DNA of 64,000 bases from Edaphochlamys debaryana (taxonomy: Eukaryota; Chlorophyta; Chlorophyceae; Chlamydomonadales). The DNA lies in assembly GCA_016858145.1 (NCBI GenBank), contig JAEHOE010000053.1, positions 310,001-374,000 on the forward strand, given 5' to 3'. Under the pieces are notes generated by a model. The model searched no databases and was not told the origin of the DNA. It saw nothing but the letters and a program-made list of their open reading frames with translations. Made by a program: the position numbers and the translations under genes. Shown in pieces: positions 24,759 through 36,600 of this stretch. The first letter of the stretch is position 1. Every line of letters starts with the position of its first letter.

Positions 24759-27700
24759 ATGGCCTACCAAGCGGCCGCGTACCCGTCTGCGGGAGCGGTG
24801 GGGCCGCAGCCTTCTTGGTCGGACCCCGCGTACCAGCAATACTACCAGCAGTACTATGCAGCCAATGGCTACGACTACTCGGCATACTACCAGCAGTACG
24901 GGTCCGCAGCAGCCCCGGGGGCACCGGGCCCCGCTCACTCCACACCTGCTGCCCCAGCTGTTCCGCCGCCTGCCCCGCCCAAGGTGCCTCCCCCGGCCCC
25001 CCCACCGGGCTCGCCGCCTCGCACGGCGAACGGCGGCAGCGGTGCTGCCCCGCCACCGCCACCACCCGGAGACCCACCCCCACCGGGGGCGGATGCCTCA
25101 AAACCCCCCGCTGCGCCACCCTCAGCTCCCGCACCTCCAACAGCCTCCGCGTCCGCAGCGCCGCCCGCGGCTGGCACCAGCGTCGCGGCCACCGCATCGG
25201 ACCCGAACGCCGACCCCTCCTACCAGGCGTACGTGCAGTGGTACCAGCAGACGTACAACTGCTCGCCACCCGAGGGCATGACCGCGGCAAACGACCCCAG
25301 CTACGCGCAGGCGTACGCACAGTGGTACGCACAGTACTATGCGCAGTACTACGGCACCCCGTACCCCGGGTACGAGCAGCAACAGCAGTACGGCTCATAC
25401 TACAACCAGCAGCAGCCGCAGCAGGCCCCGTACGGCGGTGCTCCGCCCAGGCCCCAGGCGCCCGCAGGGGCATATCCGTACGGGGACGGCACCAGCCACG
25501 CCCACACGCCCGGCCGGCCAGGGCCTCACGGGCACGGACACGGTGGGCGGCAGCAGCAGACGGGTGCCAACACGGTGCCGATCGGACCCCGGCCTCCGCC
25601 TGGCGACCCCCCCAGCTCGGCCGGGCGGCCCCAGATCGTCATCAAGCCCCAGATGCCTTCCCTAGCGCGCGCCGGCGCCAGGCCCGTCTACATCCCCGTC
25701 GGCTCCACCACGGCCCCCGCCTCCACCTCCGGCGCCGCATCTACATCAGCCGCTGCCTCGGGCAACTCCGCAGTCGCCGCTGCGGTGGCGGAGGCGGCCG
25801 CGTCCGCTGCCAAGGCTGCTGCGGCCTCCGCCTCCGCGCCCTCCGCTGCGGCCGGCGCCAAGGGCGGCGCTACCCAGTGGCCCCCCAGCTTCTCCGCCTG
25901 GGTGACGCGCTGCTTCAACGCGGCCCGCTTGGCGGGCATCCCGGACGGCGACCTGTCCTCCAAGCTCATGGGCTACCTGGACCAAGTCAAGGGCGAGGGC
26001 CGGCTGTGGACCATCGACTGGGACCAACACGCCATCATGCTCCCTAACGGCGCCTCCGCATCCAAGCCCGGCGCGGGTGGGGCCGGCGGTGCGCTGTCGC
26101 CCGCCGGGCCCTCGGGCCGCAAGCGCACGCGGTGGGGTGAGCCGTCCGACGGCGGCGCTGCGCCTGCCTCGGCCGGCCACATCTCGTCCCATTACACCGG
26201 GTACGGGCACGGGCCGTCGTACGAGCGGTCGCAGGACGTGGACAGCGACGAGGAGGACCGGGGGCAGTACGGCGGGTACGGCGGCCGCGGCAGCGCGCAC
26301 AAGCACGGCAAGGGCGCGCAGCAGCTGCAGCACCTCTCCAACCGCAAGCGCAAGAAGCTGGCGGCACAGATGAAGGCGGCAAGCATGGGCAGCCCGCACG
26401 GCGGTCACTACCACCGGGGCATGGGCGTCGACCACAATGCCGAGTCGCAGCGGCGCGCGGCGCGGGCGGGGCGATTTGGGTCGGGCGCCGCCGACGGGTA
26501 CGGCCCACGTGGCGGGTACGGCAGCGAGTCGGACATGGATACGGACGAGGACGAGGAGGCGGCCGCCCGCCGCTTCGGCGGCGTTGTGGTGGGCACGAGC
26601 CAGAACCTGGAGAAGTCGTATTTCCGCCTCACGTCGCAGCCCGACCCCGGGTCCGTGCGCCCCGAGCCCGTGCTCGAAAAGGCGCTGGTTCGGTTGGTAC
26701 GGATGATTGCTGCCGGGCAGGCGTCGTACTTCTACTCCCTTGACCAGGTGGGCGCTCGCGGGAGCATGCGGGCTCGCTTGGGGCACGGGGCAGAGGTTGG
26801 GCGCTGACTTGTGATGTGGGGCGTGGCACACAGGAAGGCCGGGGAACGGTGGCTGAGCAGGGGCTTTCAAGGGTGCTGCGTCATGCCCGTACGGTGTTTG
26901 ACTCCTCCCGTGCCGTCCCCGCTCCACCTTGCGCCCCGCAGTTCAAGGGCATGCGCCAGGACTGTACCGTGCAGCACCTGCGAAACGCCCTTGTCGTACG
27001 CGTGTACGAGGCGCACGCGCGCTCGTCCCTCGAGTACGGCGACCTGGCCGAGTTCAACCAGTGCCAGGCGCGGCTCGGGCACCTGTACGCCGAGGGGCTG
27101 CCCGGCTGCCGGGCCGAGTTCACGGCCTACCGCCTGCTGTACGAGACGGCGCACGCCGCCACGGCCGGCGGCGAGGCGGGCGGCGGCATGGCTCGGGCGC
27201 TGCTGCACACGTGGCGCAACGTGCCCAAGGAGCTGGCCGACACGCCCGAGATCAAGCACGCGCTCAAGGTAAGGGGGCTGGCTTGGCGCCAGCGGCACAG
27301 CCCTGGGCAGCGGCCGCAAGCTATTACGTATCCTAGACCCCTGCCCTCTCGCACCTCCTCCCTGACTCCCCGAGTCCTCACCTCTTAACCCTGACCCGCT
27401 CACTCGCTACCCCCGCCCTCGCCACCTCCACATTCCCGCCGCCCTGCAGACCCGCGAGGCCGTCATGACGCTCAATTACGCCGCCTTCTTCCGCCTCTAC
27501 GCCTCGGCGCCCGCGCTGGGCCGCGCCATCCTGGACGCCGTGGCCGAGCCCATGCGCTGGGCGGGCCTCAACGCCTTCGTCAAGGCCTGCGACCTGCCCG
27601 TGCCCGTGGCCGCCATGGCGCAGCTGCTGGGCTTCTGGACGCAGCCGCCCGCGCGGCCCCGCGCGCCGGCCACGCCCCCGCAGCAGGCGCAGCCGCAGGT

Positions 27701-28320
27701 GCAAGCGGAGGAGCAGCAGTCCCCGCGCGCCGCAGACGGCGTGGACGGGCAGGAGGCTGCTGGAGCGGGCAAGGCGGAGCAGGGCAGCAAGGACGAGGCC
27801 AAGCCAGAGGGTTCGGCGATGGAGGAGGCGGAGGCCAAGCCGGAGGCGGGGGCGGAGGCCAAGGCGGAGGAGAAGCAGGAGGGCGCAGAGGCAGGGCCGG
27901 AGGCGGAGAGCGCACCGCTGCCGGGCTGTGCGCACGTCCGCCTGCCGGGTGAGGCGGCGCCCGCGGAGACGGAGGAGGAGGGCGTGGAGGCGTGCGTTGC
28001 GTGGCTACACAACCACGGCGCCGTTGTGGTTGAGAAGGGTGAGCGACTGGTCCGGGTCATGCGTCATGCGGTGTCTGCTCAGGGCAAGCTAACTCGAGGC
28101 CACGCACCCATGCGTTGAAACGTGCTTATCGTCCTTCTTCTGACCTCCACTGACCCGCCTCGAACTTTGCCCTCTATCCCCAGGCTCGGAGCTGGTCCTG
28201 GACACCAAGGCATGCCGAGGGAAGCTGTTTGTGCCCGAGATGCCGGCCAAGGTGGCGCACGGCGACGAGAACCTGTCGGTCAACGACTTCCTGTCCCGCG
28301 CTGCGAAAGACTTCGCGTGA
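24759..28320 (+). CDS. LENG8: LENG8/SAC3A-like SAC3-GANP family protein (1013 aa)
   Basis: Predicted nuclear protein of the LENG8/SAC3A branch of the SAC3/GANP/THP3 family, which acts in mRNA processing and export via PCI-type scaffolds. Exons: 24759-26747, 26942-27268, 27450-28038, 28184-28320; phases agree. A probable 5' UTR intron has its donor near 24656 and its acceptor just before 24731. Residues 1-60 are a Tyr/Gln-rich tract (YQQYYQQYYAANGYDYSAYY), followed by Pro/Ala-rich and a second Tyr/Gln tract near residues 150-215. Further on are GRKRTRWGEP and NRKRKKLAAQM, likely nuclear localisation segments. The family core starts near residue 625 (KSYFRLTSQPDP) and contains FKGMRQDCTVQHLRNALVV and EFNQCQARLGHLYAEGL, diagnostic of LENG8-type SAC3 domains; MTLNYAAFFRLYASAP continues it in exon 3. 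An acidic/Ala-rich insert of about 90 aa precedes the C-terminal winged-helix-like end. The upstream in-frame ATG at 24675 is less likely because it lies across the 5' UTR intron. Confidence 0.85.
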
Positions 28321-30639
28321 AATCCACAGGAGTGTGGAGGCCGCGCATCGGGAGCGCGGTCTTGACCAGCAGTGCGGCGGTCGTGGCCTACCGTGGGGTC
28401 TCCGCGTTAGCGGCGGGAGCTGCAGCAATGCAGTTTTACGTCTGGGAGCGGAGCGGATGCACATCAGACCGCGGCGATGGGAGCCGTGCAGGATCGCTGG
28501 GATTGTGCGTGGACGGACCGTTAGCAGCGTAGCGCAGGTGGCTTCGGAGCGCAGCTTGCTGCGTGCGGCGGCGGGCGTCCGGCGCCCTTCGCTGGAGTTG
28601 CCCCCGCCGCCGCACGCGGCGCTGAGCGCTTCTGGCCGCCCTCCGCCACCCGCCCTAGCGCCTACTCCCGACCGCGTCCCTGCACCCTCGCCGCCGCCTT
28701 CGCCGTCCAGTCACCCCGCTTGCCTGCGCTCTGGCTCCCTGTTCGCCGTTGCTGATCAACGGGTACTCCACGGCCCCTCACCGGGGTCCAACTTGACCAC
28801 TTCGTCTTCATCGGTCGTCGCCAACGGTCAGCCGTCGCCTTCCTCCGGCCAGGTCCGCTGGTTGAGTCTTTGCCAGGTATCAATGGAGAGCGGACGGACC
28901 TGCTGGGTTTCGCGGCTTGGGCGAACATCGCCGTCCGTCGCCGTCTGCCATCGCTCGTTCTTCACGCCTGTCAGTATTGCTTCCGCTCACCGCACGTTGG
29001 AAGGGCGCCCGCCCCACGGCCCGCACCTCACCCCACGCCCTTGGCGGCTGCCGCCGCCGCCTCTGCAAGCCTGGCGTGCAGAGCGTCTGCGTCAGCCGAC
29101 GCCCCAAGGACGCCCCTTGCACTTGTCTCCATCCGTAAGCTCAGTTCGGCGGGGCAGGGTACAACCGTCGAGGCCTTCCGTTCGCCGGCTGGAGCAAGGT
29201 AAGTGGCGGCTTCCCCTGGGGCTTGCGCCCCGGCCGCATGTCTTCTACCATCGTACAAGCTTCAACACAGCTCTGCTCTGCACAACGTCGTCGTCGACAT
29301 TGGTAAGCTTTGGACGCAAGTGAAGGCGAGATCGGCGGCAAGGGCGCGACTATGGCCGCTGTCGGGCGGCCGCTGGTTCCTCTCACCACCTGTCGGGCTG
29401 GGCTGGGATACGTGGGCAGTGCGGCAGAAGCGAGGGGTGTGCCATTTATGGGGTGGCAGCGGTGAAGTCTGCAGGAGGTATTGGGGCATTGTTATGATTT
29501 GATTGCGGGTGCCGCATGGAGGAATGCTTGGATGGGTATGCTTTTGAGTGGGTATGCTGCATCCCCGCCTGAGGATGTATTGTTGTCCTGTGTTCTTTCC
29601 ATTGGTTGTGGTGGCCGGAATCATGAGTGTCTGCAGTTGAAGCCTGGGTGCAAGTTCATGGGGTGTGAAGGGGCAGGGGCAGGTCCAGCATTACACGAGG
29701 AGTACTGATATCTACGAGCATTGGGGTCAGGTCGGGTCGGGGTGGATGGAGGGAAGGCGTCAACGCCCCTGCGCTCGGGCTACATTGGGCCCGTGCAGGC
29801 ACACACGCACCAGTGTGGTGCAGTACACGCCCGCAGACCGTGCAGCGCCATGTAAGATGCGATAACCGTCCGTCAAGGTCTCGGCGGAGTCGGCGCATGC
29901 TCTTCAACGCATGACTGGCTGTTTCAGCGTGCTGCGAGCCGAAGGCAGCGGGACTACTGGAGTGCAGGCGGGAACGCCCAGCATGCTACGGCAATACCCG
30001 CGTGAGGGTTCACGCTTCACGGACAGAGAGGACCGGTGGGCCGGTGCTTTCGAACACAGATTCCTCTCAGCTTTCTTCTCTAAGCTTTGGGGGCTTCCGC
30101 AGGCCTAAGCTGTGCTGCAGCATGGTGCCATCACGGTGATGGATTGAGCGAAGGGGGGCATGAGCCTGGCTGGCGAGCTGGAGGCATGCGGGCCAGCGGG
30201 AGGCACCAGCAAGCTGGGCACGCCCAGGCACGCCGCGATGGCACGGCCGACCCCGGGGACGCCGGTTTAGCCCAAGCCCCCGTGCTGCTTTCGTAAAGTC
30301 AACAGTTTGCGTGTCACGACCGTGGCCACGAGCGAGCGCAATCGGGGCAAAGAACATGCCCGCGCAGATGCGATAGACTGTGCTGCTCCAGCTCCAGTCG
30401 TTTCCGCACAGTCGTCTCAGACTCCACAGTAGCTATTTCGCGCAGCGCCACATGCCGTAGGCTGCGCGACCAAGCCAAAGCAAAAAGCCTCCGAAGACGC
30501 AACCGCCTTAGTCGTTCTCAGCCGTGACCTGCTGCCCAAGCGACGGCCCTCGCAACTTGATGACCTGCAAACTAGACGTTATGGCGGGCAACGAGACGTG
30601 ATTCTGAGCTGGTCGCGATTCGAGGAGCCGCTCAGCAGG
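28321..30639. other. Intergenic interval: probable long 3' UTR plus unassigned sequence
   Basis: The first plus-strand TGTAA after the LENG8-like stop is at 29851-29855, which would imply a 1.5 kb 3' UTR. The part from 29400 to 29720 is GT-rich on the plus strand, as expected of a 3' UTR. A long open frame (about 28560-29323) reads a Pro/Ser-rich product but overlaps LENG8 exon 4 out of frame, has no start of its own and no recognisable domain. No RNA gene was seen. Confidence 0.4.
29851..29855 (+). terminator. TGTAA poly(A) signal candidate for the LENG8-like gene
   Basis: First TGTAA on the sense strand after the stop at 28320. The distance (about 1.5 kb) is long, so the assignment is tentative. 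Confidence 0.3.
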
Positions 30640-33600
30640 ATGCGCACGCTCGAGCACACGCACCTCGGCTTCTACTTAGTAGGCTTCTTCTTCACTGCCT
30701 GCGTCCTGTCGAGCAGCGCTCAGGTCAGGGGGGGGGTGCCTCAACCAGGGTTTCCGCCGCGGAGCTGGCACGCGTGGTTTGCGCCCCGCTACCCCGCTGC
30801 CACGTCGTCACGCCTGGGCTGGCGGACCTACCCTTATCCCACCGTCTCTGCCTCTCACCTGCAGAGCTTCTTGGAGAGGAACCGGCTCAACCGTAAATGG
30901 CTCGTGCTATATGGTGCGGCGCAGGAGAAGATGAGGGGGGGTTAATGGCCGCGCAGGCCCCAAGCCTGGGCTCAGCCTCCCAGCCCCGCCTCTGGCTTCA
31001 GGGTCTGTGCCAGCGCCACTTCCAGCTCAGCCTCCTCTGGAAAACATAATTGAGAGGCCTGCGCAGACCCTCGTACAGCACAGCTCCCTGCTTGGGGGCG
31101 AGCCATGTGGCGGTCTTGGGTTGCTGACGGGCCCGCTTGACGGGATTGCACATGGAGTCGCATATGGCCCCTGTTACTTGGCACTCTGCTGCCTCGAACC
31201 TCCTTTTTCCCCGGCGTGCAGGCGTGCTGTGCGTGTTCGCCTACCTGTACGCCCGCCCCTTCATCCGAGTGGGGCTTGGCTCGGCCAAACGGTGCGGCCC
31301 TGGCTGCGGGAATGCTACTTGTGCAACGAAGGCTGCAACCGCGGTCCGCAGTCGCGGAGGCCCTACCTACCGTCGAGTACTGCAGCTGGCTGGGGCCTGT
31401 GAGGAGCCAGGGACTGAGGCTTGCGCCTCGACGGTCGGCCTTCACCTTTGTAAGCTAGTCCCCACGCACACCTCTTCCCCGGTTGCTGGTTTCGCCTGCC
31501 TCCGCAGGGGCTACATCAACTTCTCTGCGCTCTACATTGTGTGGCTCTGCTCCGCCGTGTTCTACCACCTGCCGTCCCTGGAGTCGCTGGGGGTTGACGT
31601 CAAGACAGATGTGTCCATGCTCATTGTCGTGTTTCTGTCTAGCCTGGCGGTGAGGAGAATCGGGGCGCAGGGTGGGCTTGGCACGCGAGAGGGAGTGCGG
31701 ATGGCCTAAGGGAGCCGGGTGCACGGTGCAGGACACCTAGGGAGTGGTAGGTACTCACAAGGGGCTGAGGGCTGGGGCGGTTCAGCAAGCTGGCCGGTCG
31801 GGTTCAGCCGAGAGAGCGAGGGGTACATGATTGATAAATTTGACAGCTCGCCCCTGCCCCTACGCTCTCCCCCCCGGCTCCACGTTCGCAGGCTCTCACA
31901 GCCCTGGCCGCCCTGCACACCGCCGCCGTGTGGCTGCGCCTGCTGCCGCGCCGGGCCTACCTCCCGGACCAAACCTCCGGCTCCCCGGGGGCCCCGGGGC
32001 CGGTGGTGGGAGTGGGGGCCGGTGCTGCGCTGGGGCCGGGGCCCGGCCACGGGTCATCGGCGGGCGCAGGGGCCGGGTCGGGGCTGGCCGTGCCTCCCGG
32101 CGCTGCCCTGGGGTCCGGGCGGCCGGCGGGCGGGGCGGGGGCCGCCGGGGCCGCAGGCGGGGCGGGCCAAGGCCGCCTCCGAGACCTGTGGACGCTGCTG
32201 CTCCTCAACTCAGCGGTCATCGCTCTGGCGTGCAGGTGGGCGAACTCATACGAAGTTCATGCCCGTGGACGATAGCTAGTCGAAGGGACAGAGAAGCAAA
32301 CAGATTTCAGTTCTCTGCTCAGAGCTCACGGCCCATCTCACTGCCGTTCCCCTTGGACCTGCCGTACATGTCGTACAGCACGTACCACAGCTTCTGCGGC
32401 AACGGCAATGTGGTGATCGGGCAGGACACGGGCGCCTTCCGGGCGGCCGTCTGCGCCAAGTGGCTGCACCCCATCCTCACCGCCGAGTACCCGCGGTTCG
32501 CGAGCGTCATGCTGTACGGTACGGCGTGTGCTGTGCTGGTCTGCCGTACTCCTGCCGCCGTACTTCCCTCCTCGTGCTATGTGGTTATGTAGGTGCTGCA
32601 CACAACTAAACCGAGGCCCCTTTGCGTGCTTGTGCCCTGCGATGCTGCAGGCGAGGGCGCGGCTGCTTCTCGCATGGATTGTGCCACACGCTTGAACGGG
32701 ACCGGCAGGCCAACCGCCAACGGCTCAACCGCCAACGGCTCAACCGCCAACGGCTCAACCGCCAACGGCTCTTTCATCACGATCGACTTCCCGTTCGACG
32801 GCCGGGGCGTGCAGGTGCGACACGCGAGCGCTGACCATGCTGGCATTCGCCCTAGTCTCAAGGCGGCTCGGCTCTGGCACACGCAACATGCCACTGTGCC
32901 TAACTGCTCACATCCACGTAGCCTTTCCCTGCACCTTACCCCCGTACTGTTATGGTTGTCATCCACCGCTGCCCCCCCACCGATTTCCTGACACCCCCGC
33001 TGCAGGCCGTGCCAGCGGGGGACGTGCTTTCGCCCCTGCTGTGCATGTGGATCACCCTCGTCGCCCTCTACCTGAGTGAGTGCCCACGCTTCGCGCGAGA
33101 CCACTGAACGCTTTCTGCCGGGCTCCCCACCCCCTGCAGCCATGCTCTTCCCCTCAAGCCAATCCACGCCCAAGCGCCCTTTGTCCCCGCCCGCCCGTCC
33201 CCAACCCCGCAGCCAACACCCTTGCTGGGCAGCTGAGCGCTCTGGAGGTGGATGGAGACAGCAGCAGTGCCAACGGCTGGGCCCACCGCGGCAGCACCAG
33301 TGGCACAGGAGGCCTAGGCCGCGCTGCGGGCGGCGGCGTCATTTGGGCCGCGACGAGCTCAGCCCGAGCCGCTGGGCCGGGCGCATCGGCGTTTGCGGCA
33401 CACGCACAGGCGCAGCCCACGGCGCGCCGGCCTCCTGTTTACAAGCGAAGCAGCAGCAGCGGTGACCGGAGCGCCGCGGCCGGGGCCGGCACGCACGGAC
33501 GGACCCTCGAGGTGCGCACTGCCCGTATTCTGCTTTGCCGCATCTCGCCTTAAGCTCGAGGGCTTCTCGCGATGCCGTCAGACTCTCCTCAGCTGCTGCT

Positions 33601-36600
33601 TAGCTGCCATGCAAGTCGGGCACTTACGCCCTGTCTTGCGCCCCGTCCCCACGCCCTGGCCAGCGCACCGCCTCACCCTGGCCCTCCCCTTTCATGCAAC
33701 CTCAAAGCATACCCAAGCAACCTCCTCCCCGCCTCCGGACCTGCACCGCTCCAACTCAAGCGTCCCATCATGACAGGCACATCCCTTTCTGCCCCTTCAT
33801 CCTGCCCCCCTTCACCGTCTCCTCCTGTACACCACCTAGTGCCTGCTCTGCCTCCTATCCCCCCCCTCCACCACCGCCCCAGGTCAAGCGGCCCATCAGC
33901 AAGGGCTACACCGGCACCCGCAGCACCGCCGGAGCCGCCGCTGCCATGGCCTCGGCCTCCGTGGCGGCCGCGCGGCGGTCCCTGGGCTCAGCCGCCGTGC
34001 CCCTCACGCGCCTGGGCCTGGGCAGGCTGGCCGCGACGACGCTTGCGTCCACCGGCAAGCTCAAGTGAGGCCGGACCGGGAGGGGAAGACTTGCGGGCGG
34101 TAGAAAACGGTGTGTGTGGAAGAGTGGAGGCTTCAAGTCATCTTGGCTGTGCCCACTTCGTTCATACTGTGCCATAACCCCACCCCGCCCCAACCGCAGG
34201 CGCGCTGCGTCTGAGTACATGCAGGCCGCTGCCGCCTCGCACCCGGGGCTGTCGGCCCTGATCGGCCGGGTGAGCTTTCACTCTGTCCGGAGTCGACGGA
34301 CCTTGGGGCAATGGCTACGTGCCTCTCCCTTGCAGCTGCGCAACCCAGTCAGCTGTCTCCCACCTGTCCAGCTTGCTTCTACGTCCTCAACCCCTCTCAC
34401 GAATGCCCTCGCACCCTTCAATCTCGTCTCGCAGGTCCGCGACGGCGTGGCAGCGCTGGAGCCCAACCACCTAGCGGCAGAGCTGGCGGAGGCCTCGGGG
34501 CTGCCGCCCGACATCGCGCGCGCCCTGACCCGGGGGTCGTCCTTCGCCTCCCTCAGCAGCGCCTGCAGGACCGGGGCCGGCGGCGGCGGCGGCGGTGGCG
34601 GCGGCGCGTGGGGCAGCCTCGGCGGGGCGCCGCGGGGCGGCGGTGGCGGCGGGGGCTTGGACGGGCTGGCTGGGTTCTCGCCGCCGCAGTCGTCGGCGTC
34701 GTCGGTGGTGGGCGTGCCGACGGCGGCGGCGGCAGCAGCGGCGTCGCTGGCGGCGGCGGCGGAGGCGCTGCAGCCGCCGGCGGCGGCGCCGTCAGCTCCA
34801 CGGACGCCCCAATTCATCGGCGGCGGCAACAGCAGCGGGCTGGCGGCGCGAGGGGCCTCGGCGGCGGCTGGCGGTGGTGGTGGCGGCAAGGCCGCAAGAA
34901 TGCCGGCGGCGGGGCGTGGGGCGGCAGGCACGTCCCTGGCGGCTGCCACCGTGGTGGCGGCGGCCGTCAGCGGTCTGCCGGCTCAGCCTCAGTTCCTCCC
35001 CATGGTGAGTGATGGGGTCCAGCTGTGGGGCGCAGCCCTGGCCCGCGTTGCTGTTGTCAAAACCAGTACCATACCGGTACTGATCCCTTTTCTCTGCTAT
35101 GCTGATTCTTTGCTCGCCTCTTGCTCGCAGGTGCCTTGGTACTCTGGGACAAGCGCGGGTGCGTGGCGTGAAGCGCATGCTGTGGCACGCTGCGCCCTGC
35201 TTCCCGTGCCGGGCAACGCCGCCTGTCCGTGCCCTTCTGCCCTGCAACTGGGGCAAGGCTGCCTGCTGTGCCTAGATCTCCGGCACTTTGACAACAGATC
35301 TCCTACCCGGCCTGGTTCGCAGATCTGTTCAAGATGTTGTTCGACTTGCTGGTCTCCGTCAAGCTCTTCCTGGGGCGATTCGACATGCGCGCGATGCAGG
35401 TACGGCACGATACGGGAGTACGGGTGCCGTACAGTAATGTCCTACATCGCTGGTGCATGGCTCCACTGTTTCGGCCCCTCCTGACAGGCCGCCACCCCCA
35501 GCTCCATGGCTGACTCATTCAACGACAAACCGAGCGAGGGCGACGGATTCATGTACGAACATCTGGACGAGCGCGACGAGGTACGACTCTCTAGCCACAC
35601 GTACAACCCATGCCGCAGTCACCATCCCTCCCCGGACACCGTCCCAGGACATGCGGCCCCATCCGTCCCCCACGTTCTCCTCCCCGGCTACCGTCCCCCG
35701 CTCTCTCACCAATTTCCTCCCTCTCTGCCCCTTCTTGCCCCCGTCCCCTTCAGCTGTGGATTGACTTCATGGCGGATACGGGCGACGGCGGCAACTCCAC
35801 CTACTCTGTGGCGTCGGCGCTGGCGGCCCCGGGGCTGGCGGTGGACCTGGAGGCGGGGGCGCTGCCGTCGGAGGCGGCGGAGGCGCTGGCGCTTGTGGAC
35901 GGGGCCAAGGCGGGCAAGGTAAGACAGGGTGGGGTCCCTTAACAGTAACCGGGCACGAGGCTCAAAAGTCGAGAGTGGACAGGACACGCGAGGTGGATGT
36001 GGGCCGAGCGGAAACGCTGGAGCAGCTCGACATACGGTGGAGGACTGTCGACGTGAACGTGCTTTGCAAACCCATCTCCTGTCCGCAGCCCGGGCGGCTG
36101 GTCCTGCCCCGCGCCACGCTGCTCATCCTGGGCGGCGACCTGGCCTACCCAAACCCCTCCAGGTACGACAGGGATGTTGGCGGTTGGCGGTTGACCGTTA
36201 GCCGCCGGCGCGCCTTCACCCTCACCCGCGTCCGCACGCCTCACCCGCATCGACCCGCGCGCCCGCAGGGACACGTACCGGCAGCGCCTGTTCCGGCCGT
36301 TCGAGGACGCCTTCCCTCCCCCGCCCCACTTCCACGCGGGCCGTCTCGTGGTGCACAAACCCGACCTTCCCCCGGGTGCGTGCGCTCGCGGATGGTGCTG
36401 GTGGGAGCTAACGGTGCTTGCTGTGACGGTGCCTGTGTCAATGCAATCCCGCACTTCACCTCACCCTACCGCTTCCCTGTGTGGTTATACTCTCGCAGTG
36501 TGGGGCGTGCACGAGGCCGCCTTCCCCGGTGACCTGCGCGGCCTGTCGCCCCGCTCCTCGCGCCACGCCTCCTCGGCGGCGCTGCGGCGCTACGGCGGCC

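Noticed and set aside
28229..28559. Start of the long plus-strand frame as an independent gene
   Set aside because: It overlaps LENG8 exon 4 out of frame, and no ATG context or domain supports it.
30087..30357. Small open frames on both strands before the phosphoesterase gene
   Set aside because: They are short, with no splice-consistent extension and no family similarity; probably promoter or 5' UTR sequence.
35131..35158. Extra exon (VPWYSGTSA) in the phosphoesterase gene
   Set aside because: Adding it breaks the reading phase between exon 12 (ends 35004) and exon 13 (starts 35298), which join cleanly without it.
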